NCBI GenBank assembly: GCA_948099385.1 | Contig: CANUEZ040000209.1 | Coordinates: forward strand, 310,001-374,000 | DNA: 64,000 bases | Reading direction: 5' to 3' | Source: Fasciola hepatica | Taxonomy: Eukaryota; Platyhelminthes; Trematoda; Plagiorchiida; Fasciolidae | The notes under the pieces: generated by a model | What the model saw: only the letters and a program-made list of their open reading frames with translations | The model's database searches: none | Told to the model about the DNA's origin: nothing | Made by a program: the position numbers and the translations under genes | In this document: piece by piece, positions 1 through 13,500 of the stretch | Position numbering within the stretch: the stretch's first letter is position 1 | Layout: the number at the start of each line of letters is the position of its first letter

Positions 1-351
1 ATGTGCAATGCTCATGATTGCCTAGCGGATCAAACAGCTGTACAGTGCTTCCATAATTTTCAATGGTCAGTTCAGTGTTCAAGCTGCATGGAGAATCATA
101 TTATACAAATCTACTCTGCTACTGCTCTATTGCATTGTATGAGCAATCTGTGTGGATTGTTCATAAGGGAATGCCTTTGTTTTACTTAGGCCCATAAATA
201 GAGAAGTGATGGAACATAGGATTGGATCGGTGTGCGAGAATTTGGTTGTTACCGTTCAAAGCGAAAGCGAAAGCCGAAGCCAATTTGGGGATTGTGCTAT
301 ATCATGTATTGTATATGTTGAACAAAGCGTTCAGACCCATATCCCATAGCC
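1..351 (+). repeat. Partial satellite monomer at the left edge
   Basis: The window opens at about position 72 of a monomer, at the ATGTGCAATGCTCATG motif. This copy carries GATTGCCTAGCGG in place of the common GATTCCCTTAGCGG, a 1-bp-shorter form shared with the monomers starting at 1623, 2468 and 5008. The array therefore continues to the left of the window. Confidence 0.97.
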
Positions 352-2397
352 TTGTGGTTTGGGTGTTCGACTGACAATCATTCACCCCAACCCTTGTTCG
401 TGTCCCCGTGTGGGCTCTGTCCATGTGCAATGCTCATGATTCCCTTAGCGGATCAAACAGCTGTACAGTGCTTCCATAATTTTCAATGGTCAGTTCAGTG
501 TTCAAGCTGCATGGAGAATCATATTATACAAATCTACTCTGCTACTGCTCTATTGCATTGTATGAGCAATCTGTGTGGATTGTTCATAAGGGAATGCCTT
601 TGTTTTACTTAGGCCCATAAATAGAGAAGTGATGGAACATAGGATTGGATCGGTGTGCGAGAATTTGGTTGTTACCGTTCAAAGCGAAAGCGAAAGCCGA
701 AGCCAATTTGGGGATTGTGCTATATCATGTATTGTATATGTTGAACAAAGCGTTGAGACCCATATCGGATAGCCTTGTGGTTTGGGTGTTCGACTGACAT
801 TCGTTCACCCCAACCCTTGTTCGTGTCCCTGTGTGGGCTCTGTCCATGTGCAATGCTCATGATTCCCCTAGCGGATCAAACAGCTGTAGAGTGCTTCCAT
901 CATTTTCAATGGTCAGTTCAGTGTTCAAGCTGCATGGAGAATCATATTATACAAATCTACTCTGCCACTGCTCTATTGCATTGTATGAGCAATCTGTGTG
1001 GGGCATGTTCATAAGGGAATGCCTTGGTTTTACTTAGGCCCATAAATAGAGGAGTGATGGAACATAGGATTGGATCGGTGTGCGAGAATTTGGTTTTTAC
1101 CGTTCAAAGCGAAAGCGAAAGCCGAAGCCAATTTGGGGATTGTGCTATATCATGTAGTGTATATGTTGAACAAAGCGTTGAGACCCATATCGGATAGCCT
1201 TCTGATTTCGGTGTTCGACTGACATTCGTTCACCCCAACCCTTGCTCGTGTCCCCGTGTGGGCTCTGTCCATGTGCAATGCTCATGATTCCCTTAGCGGA
1301 TCAAACAGCTGTACAGTGCTTCCATAATTTTCAATGGTCAGTTCAGTGTTCAAGCTGAATGGAGAATCATATTATACAAATCTACTCTGCTACTGCTCTA
1401 TTGCATTGCATGAGCAATCTGTGTAGATTATTCATAAGGGAATGCCTTGGTTTTACTCAGGCCCATAAATAGAGAAGTGATGGAACATAGGATTGGATCG
1501 GTGTGCGAGAATTTGGTTGTTACCGTTCAAAGCGAAAGCGAAAGCCGAAGCCAATTTGGGGATTGTGCTATATCATGTATTGTATATGTTGAACAAAGCG
1601 TTGAGACCGATATTGGATAGCCTTGTGATTTCGGTGTTCGACTGACATTCGTTCACCCCAACCCTTGTTCGTGTCCCCGTGTGGGCTCTGTCCATGTGCA
1701 ATGCTCATGATTGCCTAGCGGATCAAACAGCTGTACAGTGCTTCCATAATTTTCAATGGTCAGTTCAGTGTTCAAGCTGCATGGAGAATCATATTATACA
1801 AATCTACTCTGCTACTGCTCTATTGCATTGTATGAGCAATCTGTGTGGATTGTTCATAAAGGAATGCCTTTGTTTTACTTAGGCCCATAAATAGAGAAGT
1901 GATGGAACATAGGATTGGATCGGTGTGCGAGAATTTGGTTGTTACCGTTCAAAGCGAAAGCGAAAGCCGAAGCCAATTTGGGGATTGTGCTATATCATGT
2001 ATTGTATATGTTGAACAAAGCGTTGAGACCCATATCGGATAGCCTTGTGGTTTGGGTGTTCGACTGACAATCATTCACCCCAACCCTTGTTCGTGTCCCC
2101 GTGTGGGCTCTGTCCATGTGCAATGCTCATGATTCCCTTAGCGGATCAAACAGCTGTACAGTGCTTCCATAATTTTCAATGGTCAGTTCAGTGTTCAAGC
2201 TGCATGGAGAATCATATTATACAAATCTACTCTGCTACTGCTCTATTGCATTGTATGAGCAATCTGTGTGGATTGTTCATAAGGGAATGCCTTGATTTTA
2301 CTTAGGCCCATAAATAGAGAAGTGATGGAACATAGGATTTGATCGGTGTGCGAGAATTTGGTTGTTACCGTTCAAAGCGAAAGCGAAAGCCGAAGGC

Positions 2398-2470
2398 AAT
2401 TTATGGATTGTGCCATATCATGTATTGTATATGTTGAACAAATCGTTGAGATCCATATCGTAAAGCCTCG
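2398..2470 (+). repeat. Divergent CGTAAA junction, copy 1
   Basis: Linked changes are GTGCCATATC, AACAAATCG, GAGATCCATATCG, then TAAAGCCTCG. It also has GGCAATTTATGG, unlike other members. It opens the monomer at 2468. Confidence 0.9.
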
Positions 2471-4937
2471 TGGTTTGGGTGTTCGACTGACATTCGTTCA
2501 CCCCAACCCTTGTTCGTGTCCCGTGTGGGCTCTGTCCATGTGCAATGCTCATGATTGCCTAGCGGATCAAACAGCTGTACAGTGCTTCCATCATTTTCAA
2601 TGGTCAGTTCAGTGTTCAAGCTGCATGGAGAATCATATTATACAAATCTACTCTGCTACTGCTCTATTGCATTGTATGAGCAATCTGTGTGGATTGTTCA
2701 TAAGGGAATGCCTTGGTTTTACTTAGGCCCATAAAAAGAGAAGTGATGGAACATAGGATTGGATCGGTGTGCGAGAATTTGTTTGTTACCATTGAAAGCG
2801 AAAGCGAAAGCCGAAGCCAATTTGGGGATTGTGCTATATCATGTATTGTATATGTTGAACAAAGCGTTGAGACCCATATCGGATAGCCTTGTGGTTTGGG
2901 TGTTCGACTGACATTCGTTCACCCCAACCCTTGTTCGTGTCCCCGTGTGGGCTCTGTCCATGTGCAATGCTCATGATTCCCTTAGCGGATCAAACAGCTG
3001 TACAGTGCTTCCATCATTTTCAATGGTCAGTTCAGTGTTCAAGCTGCATGGAGAATCATATTATACAAATCTACTCTGCCACTGCTCTATTGCATTGTAT
3101 GAGCAATCTGTGTGGGGCATGTTCATAAGGGAATGCCTTGGTTTTACTTAGGCCCATAAATAGAGGAGTGATGGAACATAGGATTGGATCGGTGTGCGAG
3201 AATTTGGTTGTTACCGTTCAAAGCGAAAGCGAAAGCCGAAGCCAGTTTGGGGATTGTGCTATATCATGTATTGTATATGTTGAACAAAGCGTTGAGACCC
3301 ATATCGGATAGCCTTGTGGTTTGGGTGTTCGACTGACATTCGTTCACCCCAACCCTTGTTCGTGTCCCCGTGTGGGCTCTGTCCATGTGCAATGCTCATG
3401 ATTCCCTTAGCGGATCAAACAGCTGTACAGTGCTTCCATAATTTTCAATGGTCAGTTCAGTGTTCAAGCTGAATGGAGAATCATATTATACAAATCTACT
3501 CTGCTACTGCTCTATTGCATTGCATGAGCAATCTGTGTAGATTATTCATAAGGGAATGCCTTTGTTTTACTTAGGCCCATAAATAGAGAAGTGATGGATT
3601 ATAGGATTGGATCGGTGTGCGAGAATTTGGTTGTTACCGTTCAAAGCGAAAGCGAAAGCCGAAGCCAATTTGGGGATTGTGCTATATCATGTATTGTATA
3701 TGTTGAACAAAGCTTTCAGACCCATATCGGATAGCCTTGTGGTTTGGGTGTTCGACTGACATTCGTTCACCCCAACCCTTGTTCGTGTCCCCGTGTGGGC
3801 TCTGTCCATGTGCAATGCTCATGATTCCCCTAGCGGATCAAACAGCTGTACAGTGCTTCCATCATTTTCAATGGTCAGTTCAGTGTTCAAGCTGCATGGA
3901 GAATCATATTATACACATCTACTCTGCTACTGCTCTATTGCATTGTATGAGCAATCTGTGTAGATTGTTCATAAGGGAATACCTTGGTTTTGCTTAGGCC
4001 CATAAATAGAGAAGTGATGGAACATAGGATTGGATCGGTGTGCCAGAATTTGATTGTTACCGTTCAAAGCGAAAGCGAAAGCCGAAGCCAATTTGGGGAT
4101 TGTGCTATATCATGTATTGTATATGTTGTACAAAGCGTTGAGACCCATATCGGATAGCTTTGTGGTTTGGGTGTTCGACTGACAATCATTCACCCCAATC
4201 CTTGTTCGTGTCCCCGTGTGGGCTCTGTCCAAGTGCAATGCTCATGATTCCCTTAGCGGATCAAACAGCTGTACAGTGCTTCCATCATTTTCAATGGTCA
4301 GTTCAGTGTTCAAGCTGCATGGAGAATCATATTATACAAATCTACTCTGCTACTGCTCTATTGCATTGTATGAGCAATCTGTGTGGGGATTGTTCATAAG
4401 GGAATACCTTGGTTTTACTTAGGCCCATAAATAGAGAAGTGATGGAACATAGGATTGGATCGGTGTGCGAGAATTTGGTTGTTACCGTTCAAAGCGAAAG
4501 CGAAAGCCGAAGCCAATTTGGGGATTGTGCTATATCATGTAGTGTATATGTTGAACAAAGCGTTGAGACCCATATCGGATAGCCTTGTGGTTTGGGTGTT
4601 CGACTGACAATCATTCACCCCAACCCTTGTTCGTGTCCCCATGTGGGCTCTGTCCATGTGCAATGCTCATGATTCCCTTAGCGGATCAAACAGCTGTACA
4701 GTGCTTCCATAATTTTCAATGGTCAGTTCAGTGTTCAAGCTGCATGGAGAATCATATTATACAAATCTACTCTGCTACTGCTCTATTGCATTGTATGAGC
4801 AATCTGTGTGGATTGTTCATAAGGGAATGCCTTGATTTTACTTAGGCCCATAAATAGAGAAGTGATGGAACATAGGATTTGATCGGTGTGCGAGAATTTG
4901 GTTGTTACCGTTCAAAGCGAAAGCGAAAGCCGAAGCC

Positions 4938-5010
4938 AATTTGGGGATTGTGCCATATCATGTATTGTATATGTTGAACAAATCGTTGAGATCCATATCG
5001 TAAAGCCTCG
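4938..5010 (+). repeat. Divergent CGTAAA junction, copy 2
   Basis: Same linked set as copy 1 (GTGCCATATC, AACAAATCG, GAGATCC, TAAAGCCTCG), but with the normal CCAATTTGGGG. It lies 2540 bp from copy 1, six monomers away, and opens the recombinant monomer at 5008. Confidence 0.9.
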
Positions 5011-5430
5011 TGGTTTGGGTGTTCGACTGACATTCGTTCACCCCAACCCTTGTTCGTGTCCCGTGTGGGCTCTGTCCATGTGCAATGCTCATGATTGCCT
5101 AGCGGATCAAACAGCTGTACAGTGCTTCCATCATTTTCAATGGTCAGTTCAGTGTTCAAGCTGCATGGAGAATCATATTATACAAATCTACTCTGCCACT
5201 GCTCTATTGCATTGTATGAGCAATCTGTGTGGGGCATGTTCATAAGGGAATGCCTTGGTTTTACTTAGGCCCATAAATAGAGGAGTGATGGAACATAGGA
5301 TTGGATCGGTGTGCGAGAATTTGGTTGTTACCGTTCAAAGCGAAAGCGAAAGCCGAAGCCAATTTGGGGATTGTGCTATATCATGTAGTGTATATGTTGA
5401 ACAAAGCGTTGAGACCCATATGGGAGAGCG
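5008..5430 (+). repeat. Apparent recombinant monomer (421-bp type joined to 425-bp type)
   Basis: The left part matches the 421-bp monomer at 2468: TCGTGG start, GTCCCGTG (minus one) and GATTGCCTAGCGG (minus one). The right part matches the 425-bp monomer at 2889: CTGCCACTG, GGGGCATG (plus two) and AGAGGAG. The result is 423 bp by compensation. The switch lies between about 5103 and 5196, where both parents read the same. Confidence 0.8.
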
Positions 5431-5853
5431 TTGTGATTTCGGTGTTCGACTGACATTCGTTCACCCCAACCCTTGTTCGTGTCCCCGTGTGGGCTCTGTC
5501 CATGTGCAATGCTCATGATTCCCTTAGCGGATCAAACAGCTGTACAGTGCTTCCATAATTTTCAATGGTCAGTTCAGTGTTCAAGCTGAATGGAGAATCA
5601 TATTATACAAATCTACTCTGCTACTGCTCTATTGCATTGCATGAGCAATCTGTGTAGATTATTCATAAGGGAATGCCTTGGTTTTACTCAGGCCCATAAA
5701 TAGAGAAGTGATGGAACATAGGATTGGATCGGTGTGCGAGAATTTGGTTGTTACCGTTCAAAGCGAAAGCGAAAGCCGAAGCCAATTTGGGGATTGTGCT
5801 ATATCATGTATTGTATATGTTGAACAAAGCGTTGAGACCGATATCGGATAGCC

Positions 5854-8800
5854 TTGTGGTTTGGGTGTTCGACTGACATTCGTTCACCCCAACCCTTGTT
5901 CGTGTCCCCGTGTGGGCTCTGTCCATGTGCAATGCTCATGATTCCCCTAGCGGATCAAACAGCTGTACAGTGCTTCCATCATTTTCAATGGTCAGTTCAG
6001 TGTTCAAGCTGCATGGAGAATCATATTATACAAATCTACTCTGCCACTGCTCTATTGCATTGTATGAGCAATCTGTGTGGATTGTTCATAAGGGAATGCC
6101 TTGGTTTTACTTAGGCCCATAAATAGAGAAGTGATGGAACATAGGATTGGATCGGTGTGCGAGAATTTGGTTGTTACCGTTCAAAGCGAAAGCGAAAGCC
6201 GAAGCCAATTTGGGGATTGTGCTATATCATGTATTGTATATGGTGAACAAAGCGTTGAGACCCATATGGGATAGCCTTGTGGTTTGGGTGTTCGACTGAC
6301 AATCATTCACCCCAACCCTTGTTCGTGTCCCCGTGTGGGCTCTGTCCATGTGCAATGCTCATGATTCCCTTAGCGGATCAAACAGCTGTACAGTGCTTCC
6401 ATAATTTTCAATGGTCAGTTCAGTGTTCAAGCAGCATGGAGAATCATATTATACAAATCTACTCTGCTACTGCTCTATTGCATTGTATGAGCAATCTGTG
6501 TGGATTGTTCATAAGTGAATGCCTTGGTTTTACTTAGGCCCATAAATAGAGAAGTGATGGAACATAGGATTGGATCGGCGTGCGAGAATTTGGTTGTTAC
6601 CGTTCAAAGCGAAAGCGAAAGCCGAAGCCAATTTGGGGATTGTGCTATATCATGTATTGTATATGTTGAACAAATCGTTGAGACCCATATCGGATAGCTT
6701 TGTGATTTCGGTGTTCGAATGACATTCGTTCACCCCAACCCTTGTTTGTGTCCCCGTGTGGGCTCTGTCCATGTGCAATGCTCATGATTCCCTTAGCGGA
6801 TCAAACAGCTGTACAGTGCTTCCATCATTTTCAATGGTCAGTTCAGTGTTCAAGCTGCATGGAGAATCATATTATACAGATCTACTCTGCTACTGCTCTA
6901 TTGCATTGTATGAGCAATCTGTGTGGATTGTTCATAAGGGAATGCCTTGGTTTTACTTAGGCCCATAAATAGAGAAGTGATGGAACATAGGATTGGATCG
7001 GTGTGCGAGAATTTGGTTGTTACCGTTCGAAGCGAAAGCGAAAGCCGAAGCCAATTTGGGGATTGTGCTATATCATGTATTGTATATGTTGAACAAATCG
7101 TTGAGACCCATATCGGATAGCTTGTGATTTCGGTGTTCGAATGACATTCGTTCACCCCAACCCTTGTTTGTGTCCCCGTGTGGGCTCTGTCCATGTGCAA
7201 TGCTCATGATTCCCTTTGCGGATCAAACAGCTGTACAGTGCTTCCATCATTTTCAATGGTCAGTTCAGTGTTCAAGCTGCATGGAGAATCATATTATACA
7301 AATCTACTCTGCTACTGCTCTATTGCATTGTGTGAGCAATCTGTGTGGATTGTTCATAAGGGAATGCCTTTGTTTTACTTAGGCCCATAAATAGAGAAGT
7401 GATGGAACATAGGATTGGATCGGTGTGCGAGAATTTGGTTGTTACCGTTCAAAGCGAAAGCGAAAGCCGAAGTCAATTTGGGGATTGTGCTATATCATGT
7501 AGTGTATATGTTGAACAAAGCGTTCAGACACATATCGGATAGCTTTGTGGTTTGGGTGTTCGACTGGCAATCGTTCACCCCAACCCTTGTTCGTGTCCCC
7601 GTGTGGGCTCTGTCCATGTGCAATGCTCATGATTCCCTTAGCGGATCAAACAGCTGTACAGTGCTTCCATAATTTGCAACGGTCAGTTCAGTGTTCAAGC
7701 TGCATGGAGAATCATATTATACAAATCTACTCTGCTACTGCTCTATTGCATTGTGTGAGCAATCTGTGTAGATTATGCATAAAGGGAATGCCTTGGTTTT
7801 ACTCAGGCACATAAATAGAGAAGTGATGGAAGATAGGATTGGATCGGTGTGCGAGAATTTGGTTGTTACCGTTCAAAGCGAAAGCGAAAGCCGAAGCCAA
7901 TTTGGGGATTGTGCTATATCATGTATTGTATATGTTGAACAAAGCGTTGAGACCCAGATCGGATAGCTTTGTGGTTTGGGTGTTCGACTGACATTCGTTC
8001 ACCCCAACCCTTGTTCGTGTCCCCGTGTGGGCTCTGTCCATGTGCAATGCTCATGATTCCCTTACTGGATCAAACAGCTGTACAGTGCTTCCATAATTTT
8101 CAATGGTCAGTTCAGTGTTCAAGCTGCATGGAGAATCATATTATACAAATCTACTCTGCCACTGCTCTATTGCATTGTATGAGCAATCTGTGTGGATTGT
8201 TCATATAGAAATGCCTTTGTTTTACTTAGGCCCACAAATAGAGAAGTGATGGAACATAGGATTGGATCGGTGTGCGAGAATTTGGTTGTTACCGTTCAAA
8301 GCGAAAGCGAAAGCCGAAGCCAATTTGGGGATTGTGCTATATCATGTATTGTATATGTTGAACAAAGCGTTGAGACCCATTTCGGATAGCCTTGTGGTTT
8401 GGGTGTTCGACTGACAATCATTCACCCCAACCCTTGTTCGTGTCCCCGTGTGGGCTCTGTCCATGTGCAATGCTCATGATTCCCTTAGCGGATCAAACAG
8501 CTGTACAGTGCTTCCATCATTTTCAATGGTCAGTTCAGTGTTCAAGCTGCATGGAGAATCATATTATACAAATCTACTCTGCTACTGCTCTATTGCATTG
8601 TATGAGCAATCTGTGTGGATTGTTCATAAGGGAATGCCTTTGTTTTACTTAGGCCCATAAATAGAGAAGTGATGAAACAAAGGATTGGATCGGTGTGCGA
8701 GAATTTGGTTGTTACCGTTCAAAGCGAAAGAAAAAGCCGAAGCCAATTTGGGGATTGTGCTATATCATGTATTGTATATGTTGAACAAAGCGTTGAGACC

Positions 8801-10505
8801 CATATCGGATAGCCTTGTGGTTTGGGTGTTCGACTGACATTCGTTCACCCCAACCCTCTTTCGTGTCCCCGTGTGGGCTCTGTCCATGTGCAATGCTCAT
8901 AATTCCCTTAGCGGATCAAACAGCTGTACAGTGCTTCCATCATTTTCAATGGTCAGTTCAGTGTTCAAGCTGCATGGAGAATCATATTATACAAATCTAC
9001 TCTGCTACTGCTCTGTTGCATTGTATGAGCAATCTGTGTGGATTGTTCATAAGGAAATGCCTTTGTTTTACTTAGGCCCATAAATAGAGAAGTGATGGAA
9101 CATAGGATTGGATCGGTGTGCGAGAATTTGGTTGTTACCGTTCAAAGCGAAAGCGAAAGCCGAAGCCAATTTGGGGATTGTGCTATATCATGTATTGTAT
9201 ATGTTGAACAAAGCGTTGAGACCCATATCGGATAGCTTTGTGGTTTGGGTGTTCGACTGACAATCATTCACCCCAACCCTTGTTCGTGTCCCCGTGTGGG
9301 CTCTGTCCATGTGCAATGCTCATGATTCCCTTAGCGGATCAAACAGCTGTACAGTGCTTCCATAATTTTCAACGGTCAGTTCAGTGTTCAAGCTGCATGG
9401 AGAATCATATTATACAGATCTACTCTGCTACTGCTCTATTGCATTGTGTGAGGAATCTGTGTGGATTGTTCATAAGGGAATGCCTTGGTTTTACTTAGGC
9501 CCATAAATAGAGAAGTGATGGAACATAGGATTGGATCGGTGTGCGAGAATTTGGTTGTTACCGTTCAAAGCGAAAGCGAAAGCCGAAGCCAATTAAGGAT
9601 TGTGCTATATCATGTATTGTATATGTTGAACAAAGCGTTGAGACCCATATGGGATAGCGTTGTGATTTCGGTGTTCGACTGACATTCGTTCACCCCAACC
9701 CTTGTTCGTGTCCCCGTGTGGGCTCTGTCCATGTGCAATGCTCATGATTCCCTTAGCGGATCAAACAGCTGTGCAGTGCTTCCATAATTTTCAATGGTCA
9801 GTTCAGTGTTCAAGCTGCATGGAGAATCATATTATACAAATCTACTCTGCTACTGCTCTATGGCATTGTATGAGCAATCTGTGTGGATTGTTCATAAAGG
9901 AATGCCTTGGTTTTACTTAGGCCCATAAATAGAGAAGTGATGGAACATAGGATTGGATCGGTGTGCGAGAATTTGGTTGTTACCGTTCAAAGCGAAAGCG
10001 AAAGCCGAAGCCAATTTGGGGATTGTGCTATATCATGTATTGTATATGTTCCACAAAGCGTTGAGACCCATATCGGATAGCTTTGTGGTTTGGGTGTTCG
10101 ACTGACATTCGTTCACCCCAACCCTTGTTCGTGTCCCCGTGTGGGCTCTGTCCATGTGCAATGCTCATGATTCCCTTAGCGGATCAAACAGCTGTACAGT
10201 GCTTCCATAATTTTCAATGGTCAGTTCAGTGTTCAAGCTGCATGGAGAATCATATTATACAAATCTACTCTGCTACTGCTCTATTGCATTGTGTGAGCAA
10301 TCTGTGTGGATTGTTCATAAGGGAATGCCTTTGTTTTGCTTAGGCCCATAAATAGAGAAGTGATGGAACATAGGATTGGATCGGTGTGCGAGAATTTGGT
10401 TGTTACCGTTCAAAGCGAAAGCGAAAGCCGAAGCCAATTTGGGGATTGTGCTATATCATGTATTGTATATGTTGAACAAAGCGTTGAGACCCATATGGGA
10501 GAGCG
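5854..10505 (+). repeat. Mixed satellite monomers, no clear higher-order unit
   Basis: Monomers start at 5854, 6277, 6700, 7122, 7545, 7969, 8392, 8815, 9238, 9660 and 10083. Adjacent copies 6700 and 7122 share TTCGAATGACATTCG and CTTGTTTGTG, which suggests a local single-monomer duplication. The copy at 7545 is 424 bp because of an extra A in CATAAAGGG. The copy at 6700 is 422 bp because one T of GCTTTGTG is missing at its right junction. The copy at 9238 carries the 1-bp-shorter AATTAAGG variant. There is nothing non-satellite in this stretch. Confidence 0.9.
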
Positions 10506-13500
10506 TTGTGATTTCGGTGTTCGACTGACATTCGTTCACCCCAACCCTTGTTCGTGTCCCCGTGTGGGCTCTGTCCATGTGCAATGCTCATGATTCCCTT
10601 AGCGGATCAAACAGCTGTACAGTGCTTCCATCATTTTCAATGGTCAGTTCAGTGTTCAAGCAGCATGGAGAATCATATTATACAAATCTACTCTGCCACT
10701 GCTCTATTGCATTGTATGAGCAATCTGTGTGGATTGTTCATAAGAAAATGCCTTGGTTTTACTTAGGCCCATAAATAGAGAAGTGATGGAACATAGGATT
10801 GGATCGGTGTGCGAGAATTTGGTTGTTACCGTTCAAAGCGAAAGCGAAAGCCGAAGCCAATTAAGGATTGTGCTATATCATGTATTGTATATGTTGAACA
10901 AATCGTTGAGACACATATCGGATAGCCTTGTGGTTTTAGTGTTCGACTGATATCCGTTCACCCCAACCCTTGTTCGTGTCCCCGTGTGGGCTCTGTCCAT
11001 GTGCAATGCTCATGATTCCCTTAGCGGATCAAACAGCTGTACAGTGCTTCCATAATTTTCAATGGTCAGTTCAGTGTTCAAGCTGCATGGAGAATCATAT
11101 TATACAAATCTACTCTGCTACTGCTCTATTGCATTGTGTGAGCAATCTGTGTGGATTGTTCATAAGGGAATGCCTTTGTTTTACTTAGGCCCATAAATAG
11201 AGAAGTGATGGAACATAGGATTGGATCGGTGTGCGAGAATTTGGTTGTTACCGTTCAAAGCGAAAGCGAAAGCCAAAGCCAATTTGGGGATTGTGCTATA
11301 TCATGTATTGTATATGTTGAACAAAGCGTTGAGACCCATATTGGATAGCCTTGTGGTTTGGGTGTTCGACTGACAATCATTCACCCCAACCCTTGTTCGT
11401 GTCCCCGTGTGGGCTCTGTCCATGTGCAATGCTCATGATTCCCTTAGCGGATCAAACAGCTGTACAGTGCTTCCATAATTTTCAATGGTCAGTTCAGTGT
11501 TCAAGCTGCATGGAGAATCATATTATACAAATCTACTCTGCTACTGCTCTATTGCATTGTATGAGCAATCTGTGTGGATTGTTCATAAGGGAATGACTTG
11601 GTTTTACTTAGGCCCATAAATAGAGAAGTGATGGAACATAGGATTGGATCGGTGTGCGAGAATTTGGTTGTTACCGTTCAAAGCGAAAGCGAAAGCCGAA
11701 GCCAATTTGGGGATTGTGCTATATCATGTATTGTATATGTTGAACAAAGCGTTGAGACCCATATCGGATAGCTTTGTGGTTTAGGTGTTCGACTGACAAT
11801 CATTCACCACAACCCTTGTTCGTGTCCCCGTGTGGGCTCTGTCCATGTGCAATGCTCATGATTCCCTTAGCGGATCAAACAGCTGTACAGTGCTTCCATC
11901 ATTTTCAATGGTCAGTTCAGTGTTCAAGCTGCATGGAGAATCATATTATACAGATCTACTCTGCAACTGCTCTATTGCATTGTGTGAGCAATCTGTGTGG
12001 ATTGTTCATAAGGGAATGCCTTTGTTTTACTTAGGCCCATAAATAGAGAAGTGATGGAACATAGGATTGGATCGGTGTGCGAGAATTTGGTTGTTACCGT
12101 TCAAAGCGAAAGCGAAAGCCGAAGCCAATTTGGGGATTGTGCTATATCATGTATTGTATATGTTGAACAAAGCGTTGAGACCCATATGGGAGAGCGTTGT
12201 GATTTCGGTGTTCGACTGACATTCGTTCACCCCAACCCTTGTTCGTGTCCCCGTGTGGGCTCTGTCCATGTGCAATGCTCATGATTCCCTTAGCGGATCA
12301 AACAGCTGTACAGTGCTTCCATAATTTTCAATGGTCAGTTCAGTGTTCAAGCAGCATGGAGAATCATATTATACAAATCTACTCTGCCACTGCTCTATTG
12401 CATTGTATGAGCAATCTGTGTGGATTGTTCATAAGAAAATGCCTTGGTTTTACTTAGGCCCATAAATAGAGAAGTGATGGAACATAGGATTGGATCGGTG
12501 TGCGAGAATTTGGTTGTTACCGTTCAAAGCGAAAGCGAAAGCCGAAGCCAATTAAGGATTGTGCTATATCATGTATTGTATATGTTGAACAAATCGTTGA
12601 GACACATATCGGATAGCCTTGTGGTTTTAGTGTTCGACTGATATCCGTTCACCCCAACCCTTGTTCGTGTCCCCGTGTGGGCTCTGTCCATGTGCAATGC
12701 TCATGATTCCCTTAGCGGATCAAACAGCTGTACAGTGCTTCCATCATTTTCAATGGTCAGTTCAGTGTTCAAGCTGCATGGAGAATCATATTATACAAAT
12801 CTACACTGCTACTGCTCTATTGCATTGTGTGAGCAATCTGTGTGGATTGTTCATAAGGGAATGCCTTTGTTTTACTTAGGCCCATAAATAGAGAAGTGAT
12901 GGAACATAGGATTGGATCGGTGTGCGAGAATTTGGTTGTTACCGTTCAAAGCGAAAGCGAAAGCCAAAGCCAATTTGGGGATTGTGCTATATCATGTATT
13001 GTATATGTTGAACAAAGCGTTGAGACCCATATTGGATAGCCTTGTGGTTTGGGTGTTCGACTGACAATCATTCACCCCAACCCTTGTTCGTGTCCCCGTG
13101 TGGGCTCTGTCCATGTGCAATGCTCATGATTCCCTTAGCGGATCAAACAGCTGTACAGTGCTTCCATCATTTTCAATGGTCAGTTCAGTGTTCAAGCTGC
13201 ATGGAGAATCATATTATACAAATCTACTCTGCTACTGCTCTATTGCATTGTATGAGCAATCTGTGTGGATTGTTCATAAGGGAATGACTTGGTTTTACTT
13301 AGGCCCATAAATAGAGAAGTGATGGAACATAGGATTGGATCGGTGTGCGAGAATTTGGTTGTTACCGTTCAAAGCGAAAGCGAAAGCCGAAGCCAATTTG
13401 GGGATTGTGCTATATCATGTATTGTATATGTTGAACAAAGCGTTGAGACCCATATCGGATAGCTTTGTGGTTTAGGTGTTCGACTGACAATCATTCACCA

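Larger units (their letters stand above)
352..5853 (+). repeat. HOR zone with imperfect five- and six-monomer repetition
   Basis: Monomers start at 352, 775, 1200, 1623, 2045, 2468, 2889, 3314, 3737, 4160, 4585, 5008 and 5431. A recognisable pair recurs three times, at 775/1200, 2889/3314 and 5008/5431. Its first member carries GGGGCATG and AGAGGAG near its 3' end. Its second member has CAAGCTGAATGG and TAGATTATTC. The spacings are 2114 bp and then about 2118 bp, about five monomers. A second pair, 2045/2468 and 4585/5008, recurs at 2540 bp, which is six monomers. The two periods clash because the monomer at 5008 looks like a recombinant of both types. Confidence 0.85.

Noticed and set aside
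352..612. Recurrent 86-codon cysteine-rich open frame (and 60-129 codon relatives) as a protein-coding gene family
   Set aside because: It begins at TTG in most copies, exists only because the monomer repeats, changes amino acids at the commonest polymorphic sites, and has no associated promoter, splice or terminator pattern. The longest frames (50584-50964 and 51420-51809) run through the satellite junction of copies altered by substitutions or small indels.
2401..2619. Minus-strand open frames of 62-100 codons (for example 2401-2619, 4905-5159, 6898-7200)
   Set aside because: They appear only in copies where a few variant bases remove recurrent stops, they lie wholly in satellite sequence, and they have no recognisable domain.
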